A DNA stretch of 64,000 nt from Lachnospiraceae bacterium NK4A179 (GTDB lineage: Bacteria > Bacillota > Clostridia > Lachnospirales > Lachnospiraceae), in contig ATWC01000001.1 of assembly GCA_000421045.1 (NCBI GenBank), positions 186,001-250,000 on the forward strand, given 5' to 3'. A model generated the notes under the pieces. The model did no database searches. It was not told the DNA's origin and worked only from the letters and a program-made list of their open reading frames with translations. Of this stretch, positions 35,441 through 43,809 are shown piece by piece. Position numbers and translations under genes: made by a program. Every line of letters starts with the position of its first letter. The first letter of the stretch is position 1.

Positions 35441-36397
35441 TTAACCGTACACTCTTTTTATCGTATCCAAAAATTGAATGCCGGGCCGCCAGGCCGTGTC
35501 TTTCCTGAGTTTGGAGATATCGGGCTCAAGATTTACTCTCGGAAATGACTCTTCTCCGTAAACAACAGAAGCTCCATTTTGTGAATAAACATTAACCAAT
35601 TTCTCGGTAAAATATTTTAACGGATGATAATCTCCGTTTGCGACATTATAGTTTTCTCCATCCACTCCCTTTTCAGCTATCCGGATAAAAGCCTCGGCAC
35701 AGTCACCTGCATCCAGATAGTCCCAATTCTGCGTTCCGGCAGAAAGTTTGATACTCACATCCCCATTCTTCAGTCTGGCAATAAGATCCGGTATAAGGCG
35801 TCCCTGAGCCTCATATTCGCCTATAAGGCTGAAAATAGTACCGAAACACCACTCCATCCCCAGGCACTTGCATTGCCCTCTTGTAAGCTCACAGATGGAT
35901 GCCTTAGCAGCGCCGTACATATTAAACGAATTGTATCTGATATCCTCGGTGATCGTCCCGTCAACCACTCCGTACATAGCCTGTGATCCTGTCCCTATAA
36001 ACCGTCTGCATTTCAAGGCAGAGGCAGCCGTAACAGCTGCATTAGCATCAGTCACATTCCTGTATGCCGCTGCAATATCATCCCTGCCGCTCCCAGGCAC
36101 AGATGCCATGTGAAAGAAAAGATCAACAGGCTCATTTATATGCTCCGGAAGCGTTGCAAAATCGCTGTCATCTATCTCGATGACCACAATCTCACCTGTA
36201 TATCCGGCACCTGTCCAGCCAAATGCATCTCTGTAGGCCTGATCATTCAACAGGAGATTCTGTTCCTGTAGCCTGATATTATGCGGAGAATTCTTCCTGA
36301 CTACCGCATATACCCTGTAACCGTGCATAAGCAGGTGATTGAGCAGGTGTATCCCCGCAAACCCCGCAGCACCTGTCAGAACCGCAGTTTTTCTCAT
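35441..36397 (-). CDS. NAD-dependent epimerase/dehydratase (extended SDR)
   Basis: 318 aa. Dinucleotide-binding GAAGFAG at residues 9-15 and catalytic YGAAK near residue 162, preceded by Ser/Thr of GTGSQAMYG. Family members act on nucleotide sugars as epimerases, dehydratases or 4-ketoreductases. The start ATG overlaps the stop of the GDPD-like gene (ATGA) and has GGAGG upstream, so the two are coupled. Given the CDP-dideoxyhexose genes nearby, a 4-keto reductase role on a CDP sugar is possible, but they are in a different transcription unit. Substrate not determinable. Confidence 0.85.
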   Translation of the reverse strand: MRKTAVLTGAAGFAGIHLLNHLLMHGYRVYAVVRKNSPHNIRLQEQNLLLNDQAYRDAFGWTGAGYTGEIVVIEIDDSDFATLPEHINEPVDLFFHMASVPGSGRDDIAAAYRNVTDANAAVTAASALKCRRFIGTGSQAMYGVVDGTITEDIRYNSFNMYGAAKASICELTRGQCKCLGMEWCFGTIFSLIGEYEAQGRLIPDLIARLKNGDVSIKLSAGTQNWDYLDAGDCAEAFIRIAEKGVDGENYNVANGDYHPLKYFTEKLVNVYSQNGASVVYGEESFPRVNLEPDISKLRKDTAWRPGIQFLDTIKRVYG

Positions 36398-37398
36398 TTG
36401 CCCTCCTCCACATATTTCCAGTCGCTTTCATATAACCAGTCGGTAACAGCCATATCTACTCCCATATCGTGATAATACTGCATATCCGATATATGTTCCA
36501 CGACCGCAACCGCTATATGGATATTATACTTATTTAACAGACCCACAAACCCGTTATCGATATGATCGCCCTGAATGCCCACACAGTGTATATCATTCTT
36601 TACGCAGAACTCAACAAGTCCTGCAGGATCATCATAGCGGCTCCCGTATCGTCTGATCATATAATGCTTAAACGGATAAACTTTTTTTATCTTCTCAAAA
36701 TCTTTATCATCATAAAAAGCCACAATAACTCTGGAAAGCACATCCGAACAGCCTGTATTCTCTGCAGTTTCAACAAGCTTGCGATAGCCTTCCTCAGTAT
36801 CTTTCTTCATATCACAGACCACATAAAGATCGTCATGCTCTGCCATAAAATCAAGCATTGCCTCCACATCCATAGGAGTGTATTTTCTGTACACAGGCTC
36901 TGACATAAAAGTCTTATGATCGGGGATGTTACTTTCCGGCAGTTTATACTCAAGCAGATGAAAGTAATTCATTTCCGCATCTGCAGGATCTAATCTGTTA
37001 CCATTCTTCTCCAGATTATCCTTAAAACTATGCGCTAAAACAAGATGGCCATCCGAAGTTGTATTCAGATCAGCATCTATGATCCTGTTTCCTTCCTCAT
37101 ACGAGTGTTCCCAGGCTTCCAAACTGTCAGAATAAAGCTTTCCGTCTATACCGCCTCCGGAATGCGAAATAAAATGCAGTGTGGAATACCAGGCTCCCTC
37201 CTCATCCTCAAGGGGCACTATATCCTCAGGCACGGATCCAATATTCTGAGATCCCTGCACCTGCGCTTTTGAAGCTTTTGACAAAGTCTCATCATTAACG
37301 TGGTCCTTAAAAAAAAGCAGCACCGAAAAACAGAGCAGCGCGATCATAGCAATGCTCTGTATTATTAGCGCTATTCTGTACTTTTTTATTTTATCCAT
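36394..37398 (-). CDS. Membrane-anchored glycerophosphodiester phosphodiesterase-like protein
   Basis: 334 aa. One N-terminal transmembrane helix (about 10-28), then a TIM-barrel domain of the GDPD family outside the membrane. Motifs HFISHSGGGIDGK (residue 75 region) and IIDADLNTTSDGHLVLAHS (about 105-125) correspond to the first His and the E-x-D...DG...H block. Departures: HRG has become HSG, the usual Glu of ElD is Asp, and the final HD is HS. It may hydrolyse a glycerophosphodiester or teichoic acid, or have shifted substrate. Coupled to the epimerase gene by an ATGA overlap. Confidence 0.75.
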   Translation of the reverse strand: MDKIKKYRIALIIQSIAMIALLCFSVLLFFKDHVNDETLSKASKAQVQGSQNIGSVPEDIVPLEDEEGAWYSTLHFISHSGGGIDGKLYSDSLEAWEHSYEEGNRIIDADLNTTSDGHLVLAHSFKDNLEKNGNRLDPADAEMNYFHLLEYKLPESNIPDHKTFMSEPVYRKYTPMDVEAMLDFMAEHDDLYVVCDMKKDTEEGYRKLVETAENTGCSDVLSRVIVAFYDDKDFEKIKKVYPFKHYMIRRYGSRYDDPAGLVEFCVKNDIHCVGIQGDHIDNGFVGLLNKYNIHIAVAVVEHISDMQYYHDMGVDMAVTDWLYESDWKYVEEGK

Positions 37399-37404
37399 CT
37401 ATTC

Positions 37405-37433
37405 TTGCCTAAGTTCCGATACTGTTTTATACT
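37405..37433 (+). promoter_or_regulatory. Promoter of the cytidylyltransferase-like gene
   Basis: TTGCCT, 17-base spacer, TATACT. The expected transcript start near 37440 excludes the ATG at 37437 and favours that at 37458. Confidence 0.65.
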
Positions 37434-37457
37434 TCTATGAGCGGAGGCAGTTATTAT

Positions 37458-37892
37458 ATGAAAAAGTATCATTACGGTTACACGACCGGTGTGTTCGATA
37501 TGTTCCATATCGGTCATCTGAATATATTAAAACATGCAAAAGAACAATGCGATTATCTTATTGTAGGCGTAAGCACGGATGAACTGGTAAACACTTACAA
37601 GCACAAATCCCCTATCATTCCGTTTGAGGAAAGGATAGAGATCGTAAGATCCATCCGTTATGTTGATAAAGTGGTTCCCCAGATAACCATGGACAAAATG
37701 GATGCCTGGAATGAACTGCACTTTGATGTTCTTTTTCACGGCTCCGACTGGAAGAATACCGCACTCTATGATGACATCATAAAGAAAATGAACAGCGTCG
37801 GCTGTGAAGTGGTTTTCCTTCCTCATACCGAAGGGGTCTCATCAACGCTTCTATCTGATGTCCTTCACAAGATACAGGACGAAAATCCCTGA
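37458..37892 (+). CDS. Glycerol-3-phosphate cytidylyltransferase-like protein (TagD type)
   Basis: 144 aa from the ATG at 37458, which follows CGGAGG by 10 bases. The nucleotidylyltransferase signature GVFDMFHIGHLN holds the HxGH motif; GSDWKNT lies near residue 100, and HTEGVSSTLL corresponds to the C-terminal RTxGISTT motif with His for Arg. TagD-type enzymes make CDP-glycerol from CTP and glycerol 3-phosphate; related forms make CDP-ethanolamine or other CDP-polyols. It could feed the CDP-glycerol transferase-like protein at 29989. It converges on licD with only 6 bp between the stops and no terminator. Confidence 0.88.
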   Translation: MKKYHYGYTTGVFDMFHIGHLNILKHAKEQCDYLIVGVSTDELVNTYKHKSPIIPFEERIEIVRSIRYVDKVVPQITMDKMDAWNELHFDVLFHGSDWKNTALYDDIIKKMNSVGCEVVFLPHTEGVSSTLLSDVLHKIQDENP

Positions 37893-37898
37893 TACAAA

Positions 37899-38738
37899 TC
37901 AGCTGTAATGTTTCTCATAGGTTGAACTGTCATTCACCGGTTTCATATACTCACCGTACTCATGTGTAAGATACCTGTCGAAACCGGCGGGTACAGGATA
38001 CTTCCTGTCACCAAATCTGACGAGGCGCTGTCTTGCAAACCATGATCTGTGATAATCATATTTGGTCTTCTTTTTAACCTTTACGCCAGCAAACACGGTA
38101 TCATATCTTCCTACATAACATGCCCCTTCAGGCTTTATCTGTGTACAGAAGGAATCCCTTATTTTCATTAAGACAGGCATCGGTATCATACGACCTGCGG
38201 CTGTCACAAGCTTAACCCCAAACTGCGTTGCCTTACCTCCGTAAGCGTTAAGATCAAGCTCATATCTGTGTCCCATCGAAAGCATCCATATAAACCAGTA
38301 GATGTATTTTCTGACTTTTACTTCAGCCTGTGAACGTCCGGTGCAGTCAAGTGTAAAGACATCTATAAATACATGGTTCTGCCTGTTGTCCTGAGCCTTA
38401 TCAGCCTCTGTCGGTTCATGCAACAGATATTCCTTATTCTCTACCCTTGTCATAAAATCATGGAAATACGGATAATTATCCTCGGGAGTGACAAGACAGA
38501 ATCTTTCCGGAAGCTTTTTTCTTAACGCTTCTTCGATTCTTTTCTTATCCTTTCTCCAGACAATGATATCCAGATCATCATCCCAGGGAATGATATCATA
38601 TTCCCTTACCGCGCCAAGGCAGCTCCCTCCCCAGAGCATATAAGGAATCTTTTCTTCCCTGCATATGCCGTCTATCACTTCAAGCATTTCTTTTAAAAGA
38701 CTCTGAAGCATCTTCAGATCTTCAACTTTCCTAGCCAA
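37899..38738 (-). CDS. licD: LicD-family phosphotransferase
   Basis: 279 aa. The LicD/fukutin nucleotidyltransferase-fold signature is clear: MLWGGSCLGAVREYDIIPW then DDDLDIIVW (about residues 31-60), where the paired Asp residues bind metal. LicD enzymes move phosphocholine or other CDP-carried phosphoalcohols onto surface glycans. No choline uptake or licC gene is visible, so the group transferred is unknown. Last gene of the long glycan operon; 12 bp after the GT8 gene. Confidence 0.88.
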   Translation of the reverse strand: MARKVEDLKMLQSLLKEMLEVIDGICREEKIPYMLWGGSCLGAVREYDIIPWDDDLDIIVWRKDKKRIEEALRKKLPERFCLVTPEDNYPYFHDFMTRVENKEYLLHEPTEADKAQDNRQNHVFIDVFTLDCTGRSQAEVKVRKYIYWFIWMLSMGHRYELDLNAYGGKATQFGVKLVTAAGRMIPMPVLMKIRDSFCTQIKPEGACYVGRYDTVFAGVKVKKKTKYDYHRSWFARQRLVRFGDRKYPVPAGFDRYLTHEYGEYMKPVNDSSTYEKHYS

Positions 38739-38750
38739 ACCTTTTCTTCC

Positions 38751-39785
38751 TCACTTTCCGGTTGCAGACTTAATCCTGTCCGTAACGGCAGTTTTTAATT
38801 TAAAAAGCCTGTTGTATGTTCTCCTCATGAATCTGAACAGGATAAGATAAAGCCTGTCAGGGAGCAGCCTGTACATAACTCTTTCGAACATGATAGCCGG
38901 TCCGACTTTCTTTTTCCTGATAGGCATATTCCTCCAGGGCGTCATCGAAAGATATTTTCTGTATACTTTTTCATCCGGATGCATGCTGTCCTTATCCCAT
39001 GGATGCATACCCAGATACCGGAAATAGTGAAGTATCACAATGTGTTTTCTGCCTTTTACAAGCTCCTCCGGAGTATAATACAGATCATCCTTATGGTATG
39101 AACTGAAATATACAGAAGGACTGTAATCAATGTGTGCCGGCTGATAATTATATCTGCAGCCGATCGTAAGGCACTTGCCTCTGACGGCAATATTTATATA
39201 ATCCTGATCAACGGTATTGTATTTTACACCGCTGTTTTTCTGCTCGATTATATTTTCAAAGATCTTCTCTTCCTTCCAGCGTTTTTTATCAATGAGCATA
39301 ACGCCGGAGTTATAGAAAGGTTCTTCCGGTCTCATTCCTATCATCTTCTTATGACCGGTATCAGTGTAGCAGTCAAGCGCAGCTGCCATGACATTTCCCT
39401 TAAGATCTGTCCCCAGCAGTCCTTTTATACTGCCGGTCACAGCAGTATCACAGTCTATGTAGAGTATCCTGTCTGAAGCCATGGCGGATGTGGGATATAG
39501 CATCTTAAGATACGATACCCGGTTTTCCCTGTAGCCTTTGTATTCAGAAAAACCAAAATCACCGACTTCCTTCTCAAGCTCATCACCGGTCACAAATGTT
39601 ACCGATCTGCCATCTTCTTTTGTCATCTTCTGCAGGAGTTTCCTGCTTTTTTGAGAAAGCCCGCAGTCGATAACAACAATCCTGAAATCCGCATCCCTGT
39701 TATTTACACATAAGGACTTTATTGCAGGAGCCAGGACCTTGGCATATTTTTCATCAGACTGAAATAATATATCAGGTCTATTCAT
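38751..39785 (-). CDS. Glycosyltransferase family 8
   Basis: 344 aa. Galactosyltransferase-like GT8 core: ILYIDCDTAVTG near residue 108 has the metal-binding DxD, followed by FYNSGVMLIDKKRW and the C-terminal HYFRYLGMHPW region typical of the family. Basic tail (KLKTAVTDRIKS). GT8 enzymes transfer Gal or Glc from UDP sugars onto outer polysaccharides. It overlaps the TPP enzyme gene by 8 bp. Confidence 0.92.
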   Translation of the reverse strand: MNRPDILFQSDEKYAKVLAPAIKSLCVNNRDADFRIVVIDCGLSQKSRKLLQKMTKEDGRSVTFVTGDELEKEVGDFGFSEYKGYRENRVSYLKMLYPTSAMASDRILYIDCDTAVTGSIKGLLGTDLKGNVMAAALDCYTDTGHKKMIGMRPEEPFYNSGVMLIDKKRWKEEKIFENIIEQKNSGVKYNTVDQDYINIAVRGKCLTIGCRYNYQPAHIDYSPSVYFSSYHKDDLYYTPEELVKGRKHIVILHYFRYLGMHPWDKDSMHPDEKVYRKYLSMTPWRNMPIRKKKVGPAIMFERVMYRLLPDRLYLILFRFMRRTYNRLFKLKTAVTDRIKSATGK

Positions 39786-41565
39786 ATCTATTCTCTTTCA
39801 TTTCCTCTTCCGAAAGGAACGGTGCCATATCATCCAATGATGTTGATACCATCTTTCCGTCAGGCAACATCTTTGAAGATGATTTGGGTTCAAAGTTCTG
39901 CGAAGGATCCACAACAGCCTCGATCACACAGGGGCCTTTGGAAGTAAGCGCTTTATCTAACACCTCTCCTGCTTCCGTCTCAGAATCCAGCCTGTAATAC
40001 GGTATGCCAAAAGCTTCCGAAAGCTTGCCGAAATCAGGAAAGCATATTCCGCTCTCGTTATCTATACCGATAAAAGGCGGTTTGAAAAGATTTCTCTGTG
40101 TCTGTCTTATGGAAAGATAACCGTTGTTATTTAAGATGATAAGCTTAAGGTCCAGCTTGTTATAGGCTACCGTTGCAAGCTCCTGAAGATTCATCATGAA
40201 GCTGCCGTCACCGTCAATGCATATGGTACGTCTGCTGTTATCTGAAACCGCAGCACCTATTGCCGCAGGAAAGCCGTATCCCATTGCCGCACAGCCTGAA
40301 TTGGTAAACATCCTCTGGCCTTTCTTTATCTTTGCCGTCTGGAAAGTTATAACGCATGCAGCCCCGTTTCCGGTTATCACGCGGTCATTCTCATCAAGCT
40401 TTTCAAAAAGCTTATCAATAAATACATAAGGATTTATAAGCCCTTCTCCATGATATGAAGGAAGAACGGCCGGATATCTCTCTATCCTCTCTCTGCACCA
40501 AACACGCCACTTCTCATGCGCTGCCTGAGGCTCATACGTGACAGCGTTAAGTTTTCTGAGCACATCCAAAACATCCGCATTGACAGGCATATCTATGCGT
40601 ACAGTAGGCTTCATCAGTTCTTTTGGATCTATATCGACCGATATCTTATAAGCATTTCTTGCAAAATCATTGTGATTGTAGCCTATCATTCGTATGTTCA
40701 TACGGCATGCAAAGGATATGAGCAGATCACAATTCTGAAGCGCAAAATTACCAGGTCTGGTTCCTACTGTTCCCGGCATTCCTGCAAAATAAGGGCTGTC
40801 ATATTCAAGTATGTCATTTGCATTCCATGCTACAGCAACAGGGAGCTTATACTCTTCGATAAAACGCCTGAACTCATCTTCAGCGCCCGCAAGTCTTATC
40901 CCCGTACCTGCCAGTACCAAGGGAGCCTTTGCAGACTTAATCTTCTCTATGATCTCTTCGATCTTGGTACTGTTTATCTCAGGCACCTGCCAGGGATATT
41001 CCGCTGCTGCATCAAAATGCTTAAGTTCGTTTTCGTTTATCTGCGCTCCCTGTACATCAAGGGGAACATCAAGCCAGACAGGTCCCTTCCTTCCATTCAT
41101 GGCAAGGTAGAGAGCTTTCTCCAGATGATAGGCTACATCACGCGGATCATCTATCACCGCAGCATACTTTGTCATGCATTTAACTGAAGAAACTATATCT
41201 ACTTCCTGATCTCCAAGCTGTCTTAAGCCAAGGTCCGCGCATGACGAAACCATTGTTTCTCTCTTTGCCTGTCCTGTTATTACAAGCATCGGGATCGAAT
41301 CCGTAAAACCGCCCATCACTCCGGTTATCGCATTTGTGCCTCCGGGGCCTGCGGTAACACATACGCAGGCTATCTTTCCCGTAAGTCTTGCATATCCTTC
41401 CGCTGCGATCGCACAAGCCTGTTCGTGATGATTAAATATGCAATGCATTCCTTCCTGATGCCCTATAGCATCATCAAGATGCATGGCACCACCGCCGGTT
41501 ATCATAAAAGTATCTGTTATCCCATTTTTTATGAGAAACTCTGATATATACTTCGCTGCCTTCAT
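39778..41565 (-). CDS. TPP-dependent enzyme, acetolactate synthase-like (possible YerE-type)
   Basis: 595 aa, three-domain ALS layout. N-terminal domain with catalytic Glu in NHHEQACAIAAEGYAR (residue 48 region); central domain with possible FAD-site remnants; C-terminal TPP-binding motif GDGSFMMNLQELAT...NNNGY near residue 440-470. ALS-type enzymes add a two-carbon unit from pyruvate to a ketone or aldehyde. In Yersinia, YerE of this family adds it to CDP-3,6-dideoxy-4-keto-glucose, the product of RfbF/G/H, all of which are in this operon. No small regulatory subunit is present, arguing against valine/isoleucine synthesis. Substrate is inferred. Confidence 0.82.
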   Translation of the reverse strand: MKAAKYISEFLIKNGITDTFMITGGGAMHLDDAIGHQEGMHCIFNHHEQACAIAAEGYARLTGKIACVCVTAGPGGTNAITGVMGGFTDSIPMLVITGQAKRETMVSSCADLGLRQLGDQEVDIVSSVKCMTKYAAVIDDPRDVAYHLEKALYLAMNGRKGPVWLDVPLDVQGAQINENELKHFDAAAEYPWQVPEINSTKIEEIIEKIKSAKAPLVLAGTGIRLAGAEDEFRRFIEEYKLPVAVAWNANDILEYDSPYFAGMPGTVGTRPGNFALQNCDLLISFACRMNIRMIGYNHNDFARNAYKISVDIDPKELMKPTVRIDMPVNADVLDVLRKLNAVTYEPQAAHEKWRVWCRERIERYPAVLPSYHGEGLINPYVFIDKLFEKLDENDRVITGNGAACVITFQTAKIKKGQRMFTNSGCAAMGYGFPAAIGAAVSDNSRRTICIDGDGSFMMNLQELATVAYNKLDLKLIILNNNGYLSIRQTQRNLFKPPFIGIDNESGICFPDFGKLSEAFGIPYYRLDSETEAGEVLDKALTSKGPCVIEAVVDPSQNFEPKSSSKMLPDGKMVSTSLDDMAPFLSEEEMKENRYE

Positions 41566-42222
41566 TTACGAAACTCCTTTTAAAACAAAAGATGCTATGT
41601 CTGCGGCGGTGTCAGACACATGGACATGCGGATAAGTTATCTCTTCTCCCGGCTTAAAACCAAAGCCGAAAGTAACAGCAAGGAAATCAACACCTATGCC
41701 CTCCGCACCTATTGCATCATTATCGGTATCGCCGACCATCAGAACCTTTTCCTTTGGAATACCGCTTTCGTTTATACAGATTTCTATTATATCGCTCTTG
41801 CTAAGTTTATTATTATCGTCTGCTCCGTGTATGATCTTCGTATGATCATCAAAATGAAAATGCTTCATTATCCTCTGCGCATAATCATCACGTTTGTAGG
41901 TTGCTATGGCCGTTTTTATCCCGTTGCTTTCAAGACTGTCAAAGCACTCATATATTCCTTCATAAGACACAGCCTTGATAAGATCGTCTCCCTTATATCT
42001 GTCACGGAAAACGGCTGTCATTTCCTGAATGATATCCCCCGAGAGTCCAAAGGTATCTGCAAAAGACCTCTGTATAGGCGGTCCTATAAAAGTTCTGAGC
42101 TGTTTATCATCCGGCATGTCAAAACCGAAACGCTCTATCGTATATTTTACGGATGACAGTACCCCTTCCGAAGTATCAAGCAGTGTCCCGTCCACATCAA
42201 AGATCACTAATTCATATTTCAT
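41566..42222 (-). CDS. HAD-superfamily phosphatase (PGP/PhnX-like)
   Basis: 218 aa. Motif I DVDGTLLDT at residues 8-16 with the nucleophile Asp, a helical cap (about 17-80), a Thr/Lys region around ATYKRDD, and the C-terminal metal site VGDTDNDAIGAEG near residue 165. Subclass I HAD phosphatase, probably removing phosphate from a small sugar or sugar phosphate. It sits between the aldolase and the TPP enzyme, overlapping the former by 11 bp, which suggests that the three act in one short pathway. Confidence 0.88.
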   Translation of the reverse strand: MKYELVIFDVDGTLLDTSEGVLSSVKYTIERFGFDMPDDKQLRTFIGPPIQRSFADTFGLSGDIIQEMTAVFRDRYKGDDLIKAVSYEGIYECFDSLESNGIKTAIATYKRDDYAQRIMKHFHFDDHTKIIHGADDNNKLSKSDIIEICINESGIPKEKVLMVGDTDNDAIGAEGIGVDFLAVTFGFGFKPGEEITYPHVHVSDTAADIASFVLKGVS

Positions 42223-43807
42223 ATCTGGTCTCCGTTATAAACTCAATTTTTAATTCATCCTTAACACTCTTTATAAAGCCGGACATGTAGCTGTTAAGGT
42301 AATCCGCTTTCTTCTTGGCAAATTCATATTCCCTGCCTTCATCAAGGTAATTCGCATCCGTCCCCGAATAACCGTCAAAGCCTGCAAGACTTACACTCTT
42401 AACCCCGGTCTTAATGAAGAGTTTTAATAGCATCATAAGTGAGTTATCAGCATATTCGGAATTTTTATCGAGCAGATCGCTTATATTTACCGTGTAATCA
42501 AAGCTGTCAGCCGGAGCTGTCACATTGGAAGTAGCGATCACGGGGCATTCCTTACGACTGAGCGGATATGCCATCTGAATACATCTCTTGGCATTTGTAA
42601 GAAAAACCATATCCGTTTTATACGCCTCAGGCATATAGTTTATGGCCATGACCATCGGACTTTCAGACTTTATAAATGCATTTATCTTATCCTGCTCAGT
42701 CTGTATGGTCTTACCGGGCCCCAGAACAAGTATATGTTTACCGTCAAATATAGCTTTAAGCTTTTCTATCGCCGCAGCATCATTGATTTCCCTGTCCTGA
42801 TACTCCACATAAAGCTTTTCAAGGTAATCGGCATCATAGAGAAGTTTCTTCTCACCCTCAAGCCTCCCGAGCAGTTCATTTATCTGCATAACGGAAAGCG
42901 TATGTTTATTTGTGAGCTGCTTGACATAGTTGGGATGACAGTCATTCGATGCCGCCAGAAAATAAAAGAGATTGTAGCCCCATGTCGCAGGTATGCAATA
43001 CTGCATGATATTTGCATCTATAGCCTCAAGATACTGGCTGATATTGTAATTCTTCCCATATTCATGGTTCATATGCATGGCCACAAGTTCAATGGGCGCA
43101 TTACCCGCAGACTTTCCCATGCCGTAAAGAGTACCGTCTACATACAGTGTTCTGTCCGTCTCTGACGAATATGCAAGCATGGTCTGACAGTTGGCATAAC
43201 CCATTTGGAAATTATTGTGACCGTGATAGCCTATCGCTATATCCTTATCAAGATCCGCATCCAGTATCTTAAGTATATGTTTAAGATCCTTCTGATGCGT
43301 AAGGCCATAGGTATCAACCATCGAAACCGTATCAGGCTTAACTTTATTTGCTATAGCGCAGAGATCCTTAAGTTCATCATCCGAATATGCGGTTACACTA
43401 ACAAGTTGGGCAAAAACAATATAACCAAGTTTCTTAAGCTCACCGCAGAAAGCCAGAGCCTCTTCTCTTAAATGCTTTTTAAAAATGACTCTTATACCAT
43501 CTAAAACAGACTCAGCACATGGCTCTATATTCTCCAGATCACAGGTCCCGTAATCTATCATCCCGAATACAAGAGTATTCTTTCTGTCCAGTCCGCCGTA
43601 TGTCTGTCTTATAGCTTTGGTATCGGGGAAAATGCTCCTGTCCCTGTCATATTCCACACGTCCGTCAAGAAAACCCACTTCTATGATATCCGTTCCTGCA
43701 CTTACCACGCGTTCAAAAACAGAAATGATATTGTCATATCCGAATTTCCAGTAATTCAGATATCCTCCGTCGCGCAGTGTACAATCAAGAAGTTTTACAT
43801 CCCCCAT
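42212..43807 (-). CDS. HMGL-like aldolase with extra C-terminal domain
   Basis: 531 aa. Residues 1-310 form the metal-dependent TIM-barrel of the HMG-CoA lyase / 4-hydroxy-2-oxovalerate aldolase / isopropylmalate synthase family: LLDCTLRDGGYLN, IIEVGFLDGR, a metal-binding GYHGHNN, and DGTLYGMGKSAGNAP. Residues 340-520 add a Rossmann-like domain (HILVLGPGKTIQ near 352, SVSLAGFDGYSG near 478), longer than the simple aldolase. Probably makes or breaks a carbon-carbon bond with pyruvate as a partner. Neighbours are HAD phosphatase and TPP enzyme. The product is unknown. Confidence 0.83.
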   Translation of the reverse strand: MGDVKLLDCTLRDGGYLNYWKFGYDNIISVFERVVSAGTDIIEVGFLDGRVEYDRDRSIFPDTKAIRQTYGGLDRKNTLVFGMIDYGTCDLENIEPCAESVLDGIRVIFKKHLREEALAFCGELKKLGYIVFAQLVSVTAYSDDELKDLCAIANKVKPDTVSMVDTYGLTHQKDLKHILKILDADLDKDIAIGYHGHNNFQMGYANCQTMLAYSSETDRTLYVDGTLYGMGKSAGNAPIELVAMHMNHEYGKNYNISQYLEAIDANIMQYCIPATWGYNLFYFLAASNDCHPNYVKQLTNKHTLSVMQINELLGRLEGEKKLLYDADYLEKLYVEYQDREINDAAAIEKLKAIFDGKHILVLGPGKTIQTEQDKINAFIKSESPMVMAINYMPEAYKTDMVFLTNAKRCIQMAYPLSRKECPVIATSNVTAPADSFDYTVNISDLLDKNSEYADNSLMMLLKLFIKTGVKSVSLAGFDGYSGTDANYLDEGREYEFAKKKADYLNSYMSGFIKSVKDELKIEFITETRYEI

Positions 43808-43809
43808 TT

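Noticed and set aside
40516-41187. A 223-codon plus-strand frame opposite the TPP enzyme
   Set aside because: It is antisense to a clearly conserved protein, has unlikely composition and no ribosome site. The same applies to the long frames at 11076-11639, 51467-52129 and 41620-42156.
39778-41565. Calling the TPP enzyme IlvB of valine/isoleucine synthesis
   Set aside because: No small subunit or other ilv gene is present, and the surroundings are entirely glycan genes.
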